Part shown: one piece after another, positions 13,116 to 23,400 of the stretch | How positions within the stretch are numbered: the stretch's first letter is position 1 | How the letters are laid out: every line of letters starts with the position of its first letter | From: Lineus longissimus | Taxonomy: Eukaryota; Nemertea; Pilidiophora; Heteronemertea; Lineidae | Assembly (NCBI RefSeq): GCF_910592395.1 | Contig: NC_088314.1 | Span: 186,001-250,000 of the forward strand | Reading direction: 5' to 3' | Length of the DNA: 64,000 nt | Program-made: the position numbers and the translations under genes | Notes under the pieces: model-generated | Seen by the model: only the letters and a program-made list of their open reading frames with translations | The model's database searches: none | Told to the model about the DNA's origin: nothing

Positions 13116-14491
13116 CTATAAGTTCTTATGTACGGCGACTGTGACACGATCCTTGAACTTGATCAATATGCTCCTGAAAAGAGACGAGAGATCTCGTCAA
13201 TAAAAGTCTACTTGGTGGGGAAAGGACAAGTAAAACACACTCGCTGGGTACTTGGCATACTGGGTACTTGGCATACTGGGTACTTGGCATACTGGGTACT
13301 TGGCATACTGGGTACTTGGCATACTGGGTACTTGGCATACTGGGTACTTGGCATACTGGGTACTTGGCATACTGGGTACTTGGCATACTGGGTACTTGGC
13401 ATACTGGGTACTTGGCATACTGGGTACTTAGTGACACATTCCTTCCTTTGACCAATACTACACCATATTTCACTAATGCCTTGTCAATGTCATCACCTGA
13501 CACCCGAGCCAGCTCAGTTTAGGACAGTCAGCAAGACATGTAGATTCTCTGCTACAGACAATTCTTAGGCCTTCTCCTTCAACACAGGGTGATCAGTCAG
13601 AGGCAACAAATTTCTCATCAGACACTTTCAGGTACAGTGTATGAGTAAGGGTTTTCCTTCAACTTTCACCTTTCATCATTGGTGACACAAACACATCCAT
13701 AATACATCAGGGTGAGACAAAAGTTCTCTCATCACAATACTTACCCAGAATCTGATTCTAAAGCAACGACAGGCATCCTATCAATGTCCGAGTGAAGTTT
13801 CGATGCCTGTTGAGTGATTCCAGATATGAGACCAGCAACACGACTGTTTAGCTTGCCTTTAGCTGGAAGAGAATGTTTCAAATAGAGACATGTTGTTGTG
13901 GCAGGCAATCCCCACAAGCAAAACACACAGAGCAATCTGACGGCAACTGAGTTCAAACCTTGGACTTGGAGGTCGACAGTGAACAAGTACAGAAGAGAAC
14001 ATAGTTTTGGATTGTTTAATCACAGGCTAATCACAGAGTGTTCTTACATGAAAGGCACAATCCTTTTTCATCTACGCACATCACACCAGCCACCCCTGGG
14101 TTGCTCATTCTGGAAAAGAGATTATAATCATTCATGGAGTACAGGAGCTTGTCCTAGCTGGTCTTAGCTCACCAGGACTGCCCATTGGCATTATAAGAAG
14201 TTGGCCCGGAAGTGGCAACAGTACAGTTTAGAAATTGGGACACTGCAAAAATGTGGAAACGAGAACACCGTTTTTTGTTCGAGAACTGGGAGTGTCGTAT
14301 TGATTTGGAATACTCATACTGACTTCACTTTTATTGGATTCGAATACTGATACTTTAAATGTTTATAAAACCTGGATTAATTTGCTTTATTTGAATTTTG
14401 TGGGGATGCAATGTGGAAACACAGATAAAGAGTAGTAATGGATATACTAATCTTACGTTTCATCAACAATTCGATTTACAGAATGCTCCAT
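13116..14491 (-). CDS. LAMTOR5: LAMTOR5 (HBXIP), Ragulator subunit, four exons, complete
   Basis: Minus-strand exons in coding order are 14491-14457, 14109-14048, 13862-13745 and 13173-13116 (stop TAG). All introns are GT-AG and phases are compatible (2, 1, 2). The spliced CDS is 273 nt, 90 residues; human LAMTOR5 has 91. The protein starts MEHSVNRIVDET and continues MSNPGVAGVMCVDEKGLCL, which follows the family pattern MxNPxxxGVxCxDxxGL. It then has SRVAGLISGITQQASKL, MPVVALESDSG and a terminal VTVAVHKNL. These are the roadblock-fold positions conserved in LAMTOR5. Ragulator anchors Rag GTPases on lysosomes for amino-acid signalling to mTORC1. The gene points away from the F-box gene at 15306 and towards prickle. 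Its last intron carries a 16-bp minisatellite. The exons are too short for a simple ORF scan to reveal; consistent phases, length and motif order make the call strong. Confidence 0.93.
13244..13429. repeat. Minisatellite, 11.6 copies of a 16-bp unit
   Basis: The unit CTGGGTACTTGGCATA is repeated essentially without variation from 13244. It lies wholly inside the last LAMTOR5 intron (13174-13744). The lack of divergence between units points to recent expansion. Confidence 0.97.
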
Positions 14492-15305
14492 TTTGGGTAA
14501 ATTAGAAGAGAAAACTCATGAAAAAAGTTGCAGGAAATACACCGGAAGTTGATACCAACTCTTATTTTGAGTGTTAGCCCTCAATACAGAATACTTAAAA
14601 AACGAGTATTTCATTTTTACGGGTTATTCAATCAAAACAATTTTCAGACAACTTGTTGAGTAATTGTTGTTACATATTTTGATTCTATTAGAACACTAAT
14701 TATACATTTTAAAACAAATTGAATAGTTGTGGTAATCTACCGAGCGAAACGACTTCGATTGGGAGCGAAGCGTCTGGGGGCGAAAAGGTCATGGAGTGAA
14801 ACGACTGCAATTTCTCCGCACAGGTGGCGCTGCAAATCTTTGGGGTAAAAAATGTGAATTTACTCATGAACTACCTCCATTTCCAATCAATTTATCGATC
14901 TTCAATGACTCAAAATGCTTGGGAATCAAGATATGAGGTACGTTAGTATATATATGACATGGTCAACCCTTAATTCTGCTCTTGAAGCTGATCACTGGAT
15001 GCCATGATATTGATCATTGATAGGAGTCTGATCTGTCAAAATCAAAATGTAGGGCCTAATATGGTTGATGAACTTTCCAGTGATCATTTCTGACTCACCT
15101 TGACTTGATGACTGTTAGCACTGTTTAGGCCTTTCTTTTATTCACATATGCACGGCATGTACACTGAAACCATTATTCTGATGAATTGCTTTGGCCGAGG
15201 CCCGAGGCTCTGTAGTGTAGTCGTGTTGAAACTGAACCAGCAATATTCCCATCTCTCTTCCACAGTATTATCATGATTATAACATATTCAGTGGTCTTCT
15301 TTCAG
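14492..15305. promoter_or_regulatory. Divergent intergenic region between LAMTOR5 and the F-box/WD40 gene
   Basis: LAMTOR5 starts at 14491 on the minus strand, and the first visible exon of the F-box gene starts at 15306 on the plus strand, so both promoters may lie here. That exon is preceded by a good acceptor (TCTTCTTTCAG), so its 5' leader exon could be here or partly elsewhere. No clear TATA box was found. The dispersed repeat at 14741-14815 lies inside this region. Confidence 0.35.
14741..14815. repeat. Dispersed repeat rich in GAGYGAAACG blocks
   Basis: The segment has several short GRGYGAARCG blocks around CTGGGGGCGAAAAGGTCA and ends GAAACGACTGCAATT. The same order of blocks occurs at about 23324-23390 on the same strand, and a piece occurs inverted at 23188-23210, so this is a dispersed genomic repeat rather than unique promoter sequence. 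It is not assigned to a known family. Confidence 0.6.
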
Positions 15306-18300
15306 GTGACAGTGTTCGTGGAAGACACAGAGTTTTGATGGAGGCCCATGCATCAGGGTATCGGAGTCCATCGGGCTCGCAATCAGATGATCCACCTTCA
15401 TCATGTAGAAGACATTCCACCAAGAGAGGAAAAGGCCGAAGCAAGGGAAAGGTTTGGGAGAAGGTTGCTTGGTTTACAAGGAAATCAAAGAGTAGAGAGC
15501 AATCTGAGCATGCCGCCCTGCCAGATGACCTGGAGGCGGTCCTTCCTGTAGACATGGAGTGTGACTCCTCTCCAACAACCCCAAAGGATCCTCCGTCCAT
15601 TGAACACTTTGTGTGGTCAGAGAGCAGCTCTTCCTCAGAGTTGGAGAGTCCCAGTATCATGCAGAAGTCACATTCTTATCCAAATAGTGAGATTGTGGAT
15701 CAGAGCTGTTTAAGGCCAAGCATGGCACGTGCTTTGTTTCAACAAATTGAGGCTGCTAATTTGTATCCAAAAGTATCAAAGCCACCGTGGCAGAAACGAC
15801 AAAGTTCTTCAAATGGCAAGAAGAGAAATAGTGCGTATGAGATCAGGAAGGAGGACTACTTGAATGATAATTGGAACAGCCACAGCCGAGAAGATCTACC
15901 GATGGCCAACTCCATGCCGCGCCATTTAGATAACTCTTACATCAAACAATATATACACAAACATTGCCATTGTTCATTCTGTTGTGACTGTGATCAAAGT
16001 GTGAAGACTAATGTGAATGCATTGATTGGTCTTGGTCCGTTACAAGCCCATTCTCATTCCTCTACACATGTATGCAGCAGCCGCAATGGTCTATGCAAGA
16101 AGCGACCCATGGCTCAAGGTGAGGCAGATTTAGCGTGTGTATGCAAGAAGCGCTCAAGCTTTAGCAGTTTGGAAGAGCTCTATAAACGGGAGTACAACAT
16201 GGAGACACATTCTGGTCTATTCAACAGTTTGCCACATCACTTCGGTGCAAGTGGACGATGTGTGTCTGTTCAGAGGTCTGGCACGACACGGTCACATCTT
16301 GGCTTGCGGTCAGAACTGTTCTGCAATGCTCGGCAAACTGTGTGCAATGTGAAGGACCATAAAGACCCCTGCTCCAATTCCGATGAAGTGAGTTGTTCGA
16401 ATCCATCCCCGAAGGATAAAGTGTCTCCTGAAGAGTTCAAGAACAAGCTGAAGGTAAGTGGTGAGGGGCTCAAAGCTACCATCTTGACAAGTGTGTGTAT
16501 GATAGAGAAACAGGACAGCGGGAATATCTCGATGCAAACGTCCAGTAGGTGTCATGTTCTACTACTCCCATGCAGTCAAGCAATTGGTTTTGGGAAAAAG
16601 TGTGGACTCCTTGAAGTCAATTTGATCAGAAGTCAACTGAGGATGAAATAATATAAATGGGATCCTTATACTAGTCCGATAGCCTCCTTACTTGCTAACA
16701 CCTGCCTTACATTTACTGAAGTCAACTACTAATGTATGTTTCTCTGTTTGTAGAGCATGAAAGAATGGTTCAAAGACTTCAATGATGAACAGAAGAATAT
16801 ATTGCTCAAAGAAATGTTGGTAAGTGAGTTACTGATGCAGCGTCACAGAGTCAACAAATATAGCACTTGTGAAATTAAACCATTTCAAAAGTACAAGTTG
16901 GAAATGATAACATATTACATATTGACATTTCACCTGCAAACATGAGTTGATATGTACTTGTGGTGTTGTTGGCCGACCGTCCTGCTATCAGCTTGCCTGG
17001 CATCCAGTCTACAGCAGCAGCCACTTGATTAAGGCTGTTGTTTTGGATGAAAGTTTACACTTGTGTTTCAGGACGATTGTGAATTGCCTCAGATCCATCT
17101 GCTCTCCATCAAAATGGAACCAAGACTCCATGAGGGTTGTCCTCCGAATTGCCAAGATCTTATATCCTGGATGCCGATCACTATCGCCCTCTATATCCTC
17201 TCCTACCTCGACCCAGGTAAGCTGTTTCCTCCTGTCCATGGAGTGTGGTGATGAAGTGCATTTTTAAGGCACTATTGTTTAGCGATATGGCATTGTATAC
17301 TTTGAGTTGGATGTATTCTCAAAATCCTTGTGGGGATATATTCCTGTTGCAGAGGGTGAGTTACGATGTGCTGCTGGATGACACGAGAAAACAATCAAGA
17401 AATGATCAATCCGAAATTTTGTTTTAACGTATCATAATTTGGATGGTAGAGATCAAGGACAAGGTACGATAACTTGGCCATAATCAGTTCAGCAGTTGAA
17501 TATTACAGCCGCTACATGATGATGCATACCTTTACTTTCAGTGAGTTTGTGTCGTTCATCGGCTGTTTGTTGTGCCTGGTATCAACTAGCCAATGAGCCG
17601 TGTCTCTGGCAGAGATTCTGTTACAGTGTCAAGTGGAGATTGTCCAGATCCGGTGAACAGAAACAGCTGTTACAACATATCCTGCCTGGTGGAAGTATTC
17701 ATGTGAGTACTCCTTGTCTAATCCAGACCTTGTTAGGATGAGCAGGGCCAGGGGTTGCCGGTTAGCACCTTTAAAGAGAGACCCTGCACCTTTCTGAGTA
17801 ATCGTGATCCTAGATCAAAGCCGGGGGTTCCACATCACATAGAACAAGAGAAGCTGGAAATCCAGAGGAGAATGGCACATGTCTCTCTATGCAGCTTTTC
17901 GTTTTGGTCCTGTTGTGGTAGTGACTAATGTTTAGATGTCCTATTTCAGTGGAAGGAGGTGTTTGCTGAACGTTACCGTCTGAGAAACAACTGGTTGACA
18001 GGAATGTGCCATGTGAGAACATTTGAGGGTCACACCCAGGGTGAGTATTCTAGCTGGCACAAGACCACTTATATAGAGATCTGTAAACTGGCCCTGTAAC
18101 TTGATACATTTTCAAAGTAGTCATGTTTGACCCAATTTAAAACTAAAGAAGATTGCTTTCTTCATGCCAACTGATGATTATGACTTTGTCCTGTATATTT
18201 CATCATCACTTTACCAATCACTTTTACAGGCATATCATGTGTTCAGTTTGATGATACCCGCATCGTAAGCGGATCTTCCGACAAGACCATCAAGGTGTGG

Positions 18301-20150
18301 AATATCAGGACAAACACTCCATGGTCCGTTCAGACATTGGTCGGTCATTCAGGCACGGTTCGATGTCTGCATCTGGAAGGCAACCGTCTCGTCAGTGGCT
18401 CAACAGACACAACCATCAAGGTAAACTTGACATCTATCGTCATTCTATTATTCAGACTGTTCAGAGGATTCATAGTATTCAGGGAGAGATTCCCCTTTGG
18501 ATTCTAAGGTGAACCTTCAGCTCCACAGTTCCGCAACAACTAGTTTGTGTAGCCTACAGTACATCTGTTGTTTTCCGGGGTTTTCACGATCGGTATTACA
18601 AAATGTTCCTTGCAGGTTTGGGATTTATCTATGCAACAAAGCTGGTCTAGTATCGCATGCAAGGTGACCATGATAGGACACACAGACACAGTCAGGTGCT
18701 TGCAGGTAAGGCTGCCAACAGTTTGATACTGGTCTCTTCCACAATACTCTCAGGGGGAACTTAGGAGTAAGGACCCTGGTCTCTTCCACAATACTCTCAG
18801 GGGGAACTTAGGAGTAAGGACCCTGGTTGCGGCTCTCAATCAGAGACTTGGCAGGCAACACTCCCATTTGTCTGGTTGAAGGTGCTTGACATTACTTCCC
18901 ATGCCATTATCACATCTAATCAACTGAAGCATGTTTCATCTAGCTGTCTGAGCTTGGACTCGAGCGTTGTGTCATTTAGAGTTCAGGATTGTGTTGTGTT
19001 GTTTTGGGACTATTTCATTACAATCAAAAACTACCAGTCTCTGAGAGTATCCTTATTCTTTGAGCAAGATCTCGGATGATGTCAACTGAATTGTATTCTT
19101 GATTGTGCAGGTTGACGATGAGAAGATAGTGAGTGGTTCGTATGACAAGACCTTAAAGGTTTGGGACATGAGGACTGGAGACTGCAGGATGACTCTTCGT
19201 GGACACAACGGAGCAGTTCTCTGTGTTCAGTTTGATGCAGAGAAAATAATATCAGGCTCGAGTGATAACTCCATCAAGGTGAGTTGACTGCTATACTCCT
19301 CGCCAGTGAGAGCTGTTTGGCTGCTAGGAGACTGGTGTAAGAGAACGAGAACAGAGTTTGATGTCATCCATCTGTTTGTGAACCAGTTTCTTTAAGAAGT
19401 TAGCCAAGCATTCCAGGTGGCTTTACATGGTTCCTATCAGTGTTCTCATCAGATTATAAGTGAGAGACAGTCCTGTCATTGTAGATGTTGACTCCTTCTC
19501 TTTCTTTGAAGGTTTGGAACTTTGAAGGCCTCTGTGTGATGAGTCTGTCGGGTCATCACGATGCAGTGACGTGTCTTCAGTTTGACAACACGAGAATCAT
19601 CAGTGGATCACTTGATTGTAATCTGAAGTTCTGGGACATTGTCACTGGGCAATGTAGCAATACTATTGATTGGAAGGCATCAGAAGGCCATACAGGAGTT
19701 GTTAGGTATGTCTCTTACCATTGATGAGAGGTTATGGCAATCATAATCAGTGTCATTGCCAATCATGCAAGGTCACAAGTATTGGTCAGATTATACCTAC
19801 CTACAGTTAAATCATCACATGTTGACACTCCATGTCAGTGTCCATTTAGTTGACCCTGTGACCACCTGGTTATCAGCCCGTCGTGATACTATTAGAGGGG
19901 CACAGTTTCCCAACATGTTTTCTAAGTATATCTTCGTTGAACTTTCAGATGCCTGCAGGCTGACAGCTGGCGGGTGGTGAGTGCCTCTGATGACAAGACA
20001 TTGAAGGTTTGGAACCTGGAGACAGGGAAGAGACTGACGACGCTCAAGAATCATACAGATGGTGTCACATGTTTACAGTTCAATGATAGCATCATAGTAT
20101 CAGGATCTTATGACAAGACAGTAAAACTATGGGACTTTAGCTGTTGTTAG
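15306..20150 (+). CDS. F-box/WD40 protein, probable SCF ubiquitin-ligase substrate receptor
   Basis: Exons are 15306-16453, 16754-16819, 17072-17216, 17542-17702, 17950-18040, 18230-18420, 18616-18705, 19111-19278, 19512-19705 and 19949-20150 (stop TAG). All are GT-AG and in phase. From the ATG at 15338 the product is 807 aa. The frame is open back to the acceptor at 15306, so coding could begin further upstream. Residues 1-372 are a Ser/Lys-rich, probably disordered region with a Cys cluster (HCHCSFCCDCD). The F-box lies near 420-465 (CQDLISWMPITIALYILSYL, then CCAWYQLANEPCLWQRFC). Seven WD repeats run from GHTQ at about 523 to the end, with blade motifs such as IVSGSSDKTIKVWN and IVSGSYDKTVKLWD. 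By family knowledge the F-box binds Skp1 and the propeller binds phosphorylated substrates. The propeller resembles the Cdc4/FBXW7 group, but the long N-terminus does not, so I give no symbol. Confidence 0.93.
18729..18822. repeat. Tandem duplication of 47 bp in an F-box gene intron
   Basis: Two identical 47-bp copies (18729-18775 and 18776-18822), each beginning CTGGTCTCTTCCACAATACT, lie in the intron between the exons ending at 18705 and starting at 19111. Confidence 0.95.
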
Positions 20151-22050
20151 TGAGGACACAGACAATGTGTTCCTTACACAAACAGGTTTATCAAGTACGG
20201 ATCACAATCCCATGACAGAGAAATCACTTTCAAATTAGACTGTGTATGGTTTACGATGTAACTGGTGGTGGTGACAGAAACACCTCTGAACGAGATTCCC
20301 TGAATGTGATTTCAGGGTCTGGATTTAGACACTACGGGTGAATGTTGTGAGTGTTATGCGTGAGAAACCTTTCAATACATTGTGAAACCTTGTACTAGAA
20401 ATGGGTTTTATCTCGGTGAACACAGAAACGAAGATACAGCTCGTTCAGAAGTTCAACATTTTCAAAGTCAAATTTTTTTTCATAAGTCAAAAATTTTCAA
20501 AGTCAAATTTTTTTCACAAGTTCAAAATTTTCAAAGTCAAAAAAGTTTTGGGACTGATGATGTTTATTCATTTTGAGCAGAAAAAAAATCAAGTGAAAAA
20601 AATATTTAGACTTCGAAATTTTCACGAAAATATTCTAGCATTTTTTGTATACATTTTGCTGGCATATTCACTTACAAATAATTCTAATATTCAATATTAA
20701 GCAAATTTTAATATATGTTTACTCTGGACATTTTTCAGTTAATTGTGGTGTTTTCACTGTTCTGATAGTAATGGGGATTTCTCCAGCAGTACCTTCCTCT
20801 GAACTTGAGATTTTCATCTGATTCTTCTTTTCTGTGTCTCACTGTTTGGGTCAAAAATACATAGTTTTTACTTGACGAAACCTCTTTTGAGGGGAATAAT
20901 GGTAATTCATGAGGGGCTTCGCGTCCAGATTTCATTAAAAGAAAAACAAATGCTCAAATACTAGCAATTGATACTATATGTTCTAAAAAGAACAAAAAAA
21001 AGGCTTGGTGTAGCTCCTGTTTTTAAAGCATTCTGGATCACATATCTATTCATATTGTCTAATTGTTGAGTGTAAAGAGTCTAAAGTGAATTTATAACAC
21101 TGCTGTTTTATCTCTTCATTTATAGCACATTTCATAAAACAAGAACAGAATTCTTTCAATGTTCACAAATCAAGCTAGGACAGCTTTCAGTTGACTTTGG
21201 ATTTAGTTGAATTCAGTGACACTAGGTGTCAGCACAAGCTCCTGATCTTGTTCTGGAGTTGGGAGTATTCGATTCAATTGTCCAGCTTGACCCTTTCCAT
21301 TTTGTTTTTTTCATTTGTTGATTTGGCTTGTTCAAAGAAATGTATTTTGCACTGGTTGCAGAAGTACTGTTGTATTTTATTGTATATTAGTATTTTGTTT
21401 CAAGTTTTGCTGCTGCAAGTGAATGGTGATCACTTATTGCTAATTGCCAAGATTTTTGTAATCAGGGATGTAATGACATAGTGACAGTAGGCTGCAGCCT
21501 AAAACTCTAAACATTATGTAACATTTTGTTGTTTTCCTGGAAATAGTCGGTAGACAGTGGCCACAATCACAGCAGAGATACAACTTCCTTGCATTATGTG
21601 TTTGAACCGCATGGTGCTAGAATTTTCCAGGGTGACATCAGAAATGGGCTTGCTTTGAATGTGCTTGGGATTGCTACCTCTCCAGCACAATACAGATCAA
21701 CTGGAAAACCTTAGCAATCATATTTCAAATGCAAATGTGCTGTGAATTCACACAGGAGCCGTCACAACTTACAAGTTGCTTGGGATATCCACCTCCACTT
21801 CTGCAAGTTCAAATCAGTGCCCCTATTCAGTGCCATTATATGTACTGTGAAGTCCATCAGGAGCCGTCACAGCTTTTGTCTATACAGGATCTACATCACC
21901 ACAGTTCCTGCTATCAAGTCAGCGGTGGTGACAGCTCCAGACTGATTTTACTGTCCTCTTATTCCACTGTCGCTATACAGCATTATTTACATAGTTTTGC
22001 TTTTGAAGTGTTTTGTATTAGAACATTGTGTATAATAAAATACTGAAATG
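20151..22050 (+). other. Inferred 3'UTR of the F-box/WD40 gene
   Basis: No further plus-strand coding sequence is seen after the stop. A good AATAAA occurs at 22034-22039. The stretch is AT-rich and holds a short direct repeat at about 20459-20545 (three copies of TTTCAAAGTCAAA, period about 34 bp). It also holds an imperfect duplication about 107 bp apart around 21735 and 21842, both containing CAGGAGCCGTCACA. Confidence 0.5.
22034..22039 (+). promoter_or_regulatory. Candidate polyadenylation signal of the F-box/WD40 gene
   Basis: AATAAA in GTGTATAATAAAATACTG, followed within 30 bases by a T-rich stretch. Confidence 0.5.
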
Positions 22051-23187
22051 TTAGAATTACAAGTTGCTTTCATTCTTGTTTTCTGTTTGGAGCACACTTC
22101 CAGTACACCGAGGCACTGGCATTTTTAAGAAAGACTTGACAAAACGTGCATTACACCCAATCCATCTTACGACCCGATGTGCAGATGACAGTTTTACACG
22201 TAGTATTCCGTTTCTTCCAATGGCCATGTTTCTGGCAATTGAACAGGACAAATATTCTGGTTGCTACAAACTCCAGTTGGTCCATACTGTTCAGGTGTTG
22301 GCCTACCAAGTAAATCATAAATGAAACACCGAGTCAAGAGGATTTCTTTTTATAATACGAGATGATTTTATTTTTCTAGTCAATCATTACAGGCAAAGTC
22401 CTGAAAACATTCTACCGCAGGTGCTATATCAACGTGATGTGCAAGCTAAACTCGCCCTTGCAATAGGATCACATTAGACGATGAATGGGATGTTTTTTTC
22501 CCTCATATTTCAGTTCAGAATTCCACGTCTAATTAGTTGTTCCATTTTTGGCACTTTTCGCTTGGAATTGGGAAGTACTTTTTGTCTTTGTTATTATTAA
22601 CCCCTAGCCCTGCCATTGACAAACTATTGTCCGAGTAGATGATGTTGGATCAGAAATGTAATCGTAATCATGGACCATCGCGAAACGAGCACAGCCCATG
22701 ATAGTTGGGAAATCCCATCCGAGCTGTGGCCAGTATCAGCGAAGTCTTTTCTATCCGTTCTATTTATTCATCATTTCCAACATGTTGTAGGTGTATCATT
22801 GCCACCAAAGCTCAGCTCGGGGTCTCATCACTTCAGGACAAGTCCTGATCAAATAAGATCATAGTGTATCGCAAGAAACAGAACCAGATGACAATGGATT
22901 GTGAAAATAGTGATGACACACCATGCACACTGACTCATGCACATGGTGGGTCCCCACCCACCCCAACTCCCCCCTCACTTTCTCAAATGTAAACCCCTTT
23001 TTTCCAAATTTCCAAAGTTTGGAGAAATCAACAGATAGAAAGGAAGAATTTTGATAGAATGATTTTATGAAATTGGGCCAAAGTTAGCGAAAAATGCCGA
23101 AAAATGAGGAGCAAAATTTGAACCCAGTACCCAAATGACCGGAAGCCATGCTCCTGAACAAAGGAAGTTGGATTGCGCCGGTATCTC
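22051..23187. other. Intergenic, nothing recognised
   Basis: No gene, RNA or clear repeat is seen on either strand. Short open frames are present, but none has recognisable residues or good splice borders. Confidence 0.4.
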
Positions 23188-23400
23188 GTCTTTTCGCCCC
23201 CAGTCGTTTCTGCACACTTCTGTTCGCTTCTCCTATGCAGGGCTGGAGAAGCGAACATTAACCCCTGATTTCCTCAGGATGACTTTCCCGGGGTACTTTC
23301 TCAATCCCCAACAAATTTCCAAAGGAGTGAAACGGATTTGGAGTGAAAGGACTGGGGGCGAAAAGATCAGGGAGCGAAACAACCGCAATTCGACTGCGCT
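23188..23400. repeat. Palindromic dispersed element (MITE-like inverted repeat)
   Basis: TCTTTTCGCCCCCAGTCGTTTC (two overlapping parts at 23189-23210) is the near reverse complement of GAAAGGACTGGGGGCGAAAAGA at 23345-23366, leaving about 130 bp between the arms. The right arm continues into GGGAGCGAAACAACCGCAATT and matches the repeat at 14741-14815. The arms suggest a small non-autonomous DNA element or a fold-back repeat. No target-site duplication was confirmed. Confidence 0.55.

Noticed and set aside
13126-13522. Overlapping open frames on both strands over the 16-bp repeat
   Set aside because: They are artefacts of the repeat and lie in the LAMTOR5 intron.
23324-23372. Interferon-response-like GAAANNGAAA spacing
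   Set aside because: The GAAA blocks belong to a dispersed repeat also found at 14741, so promoter function cannot be inferred.
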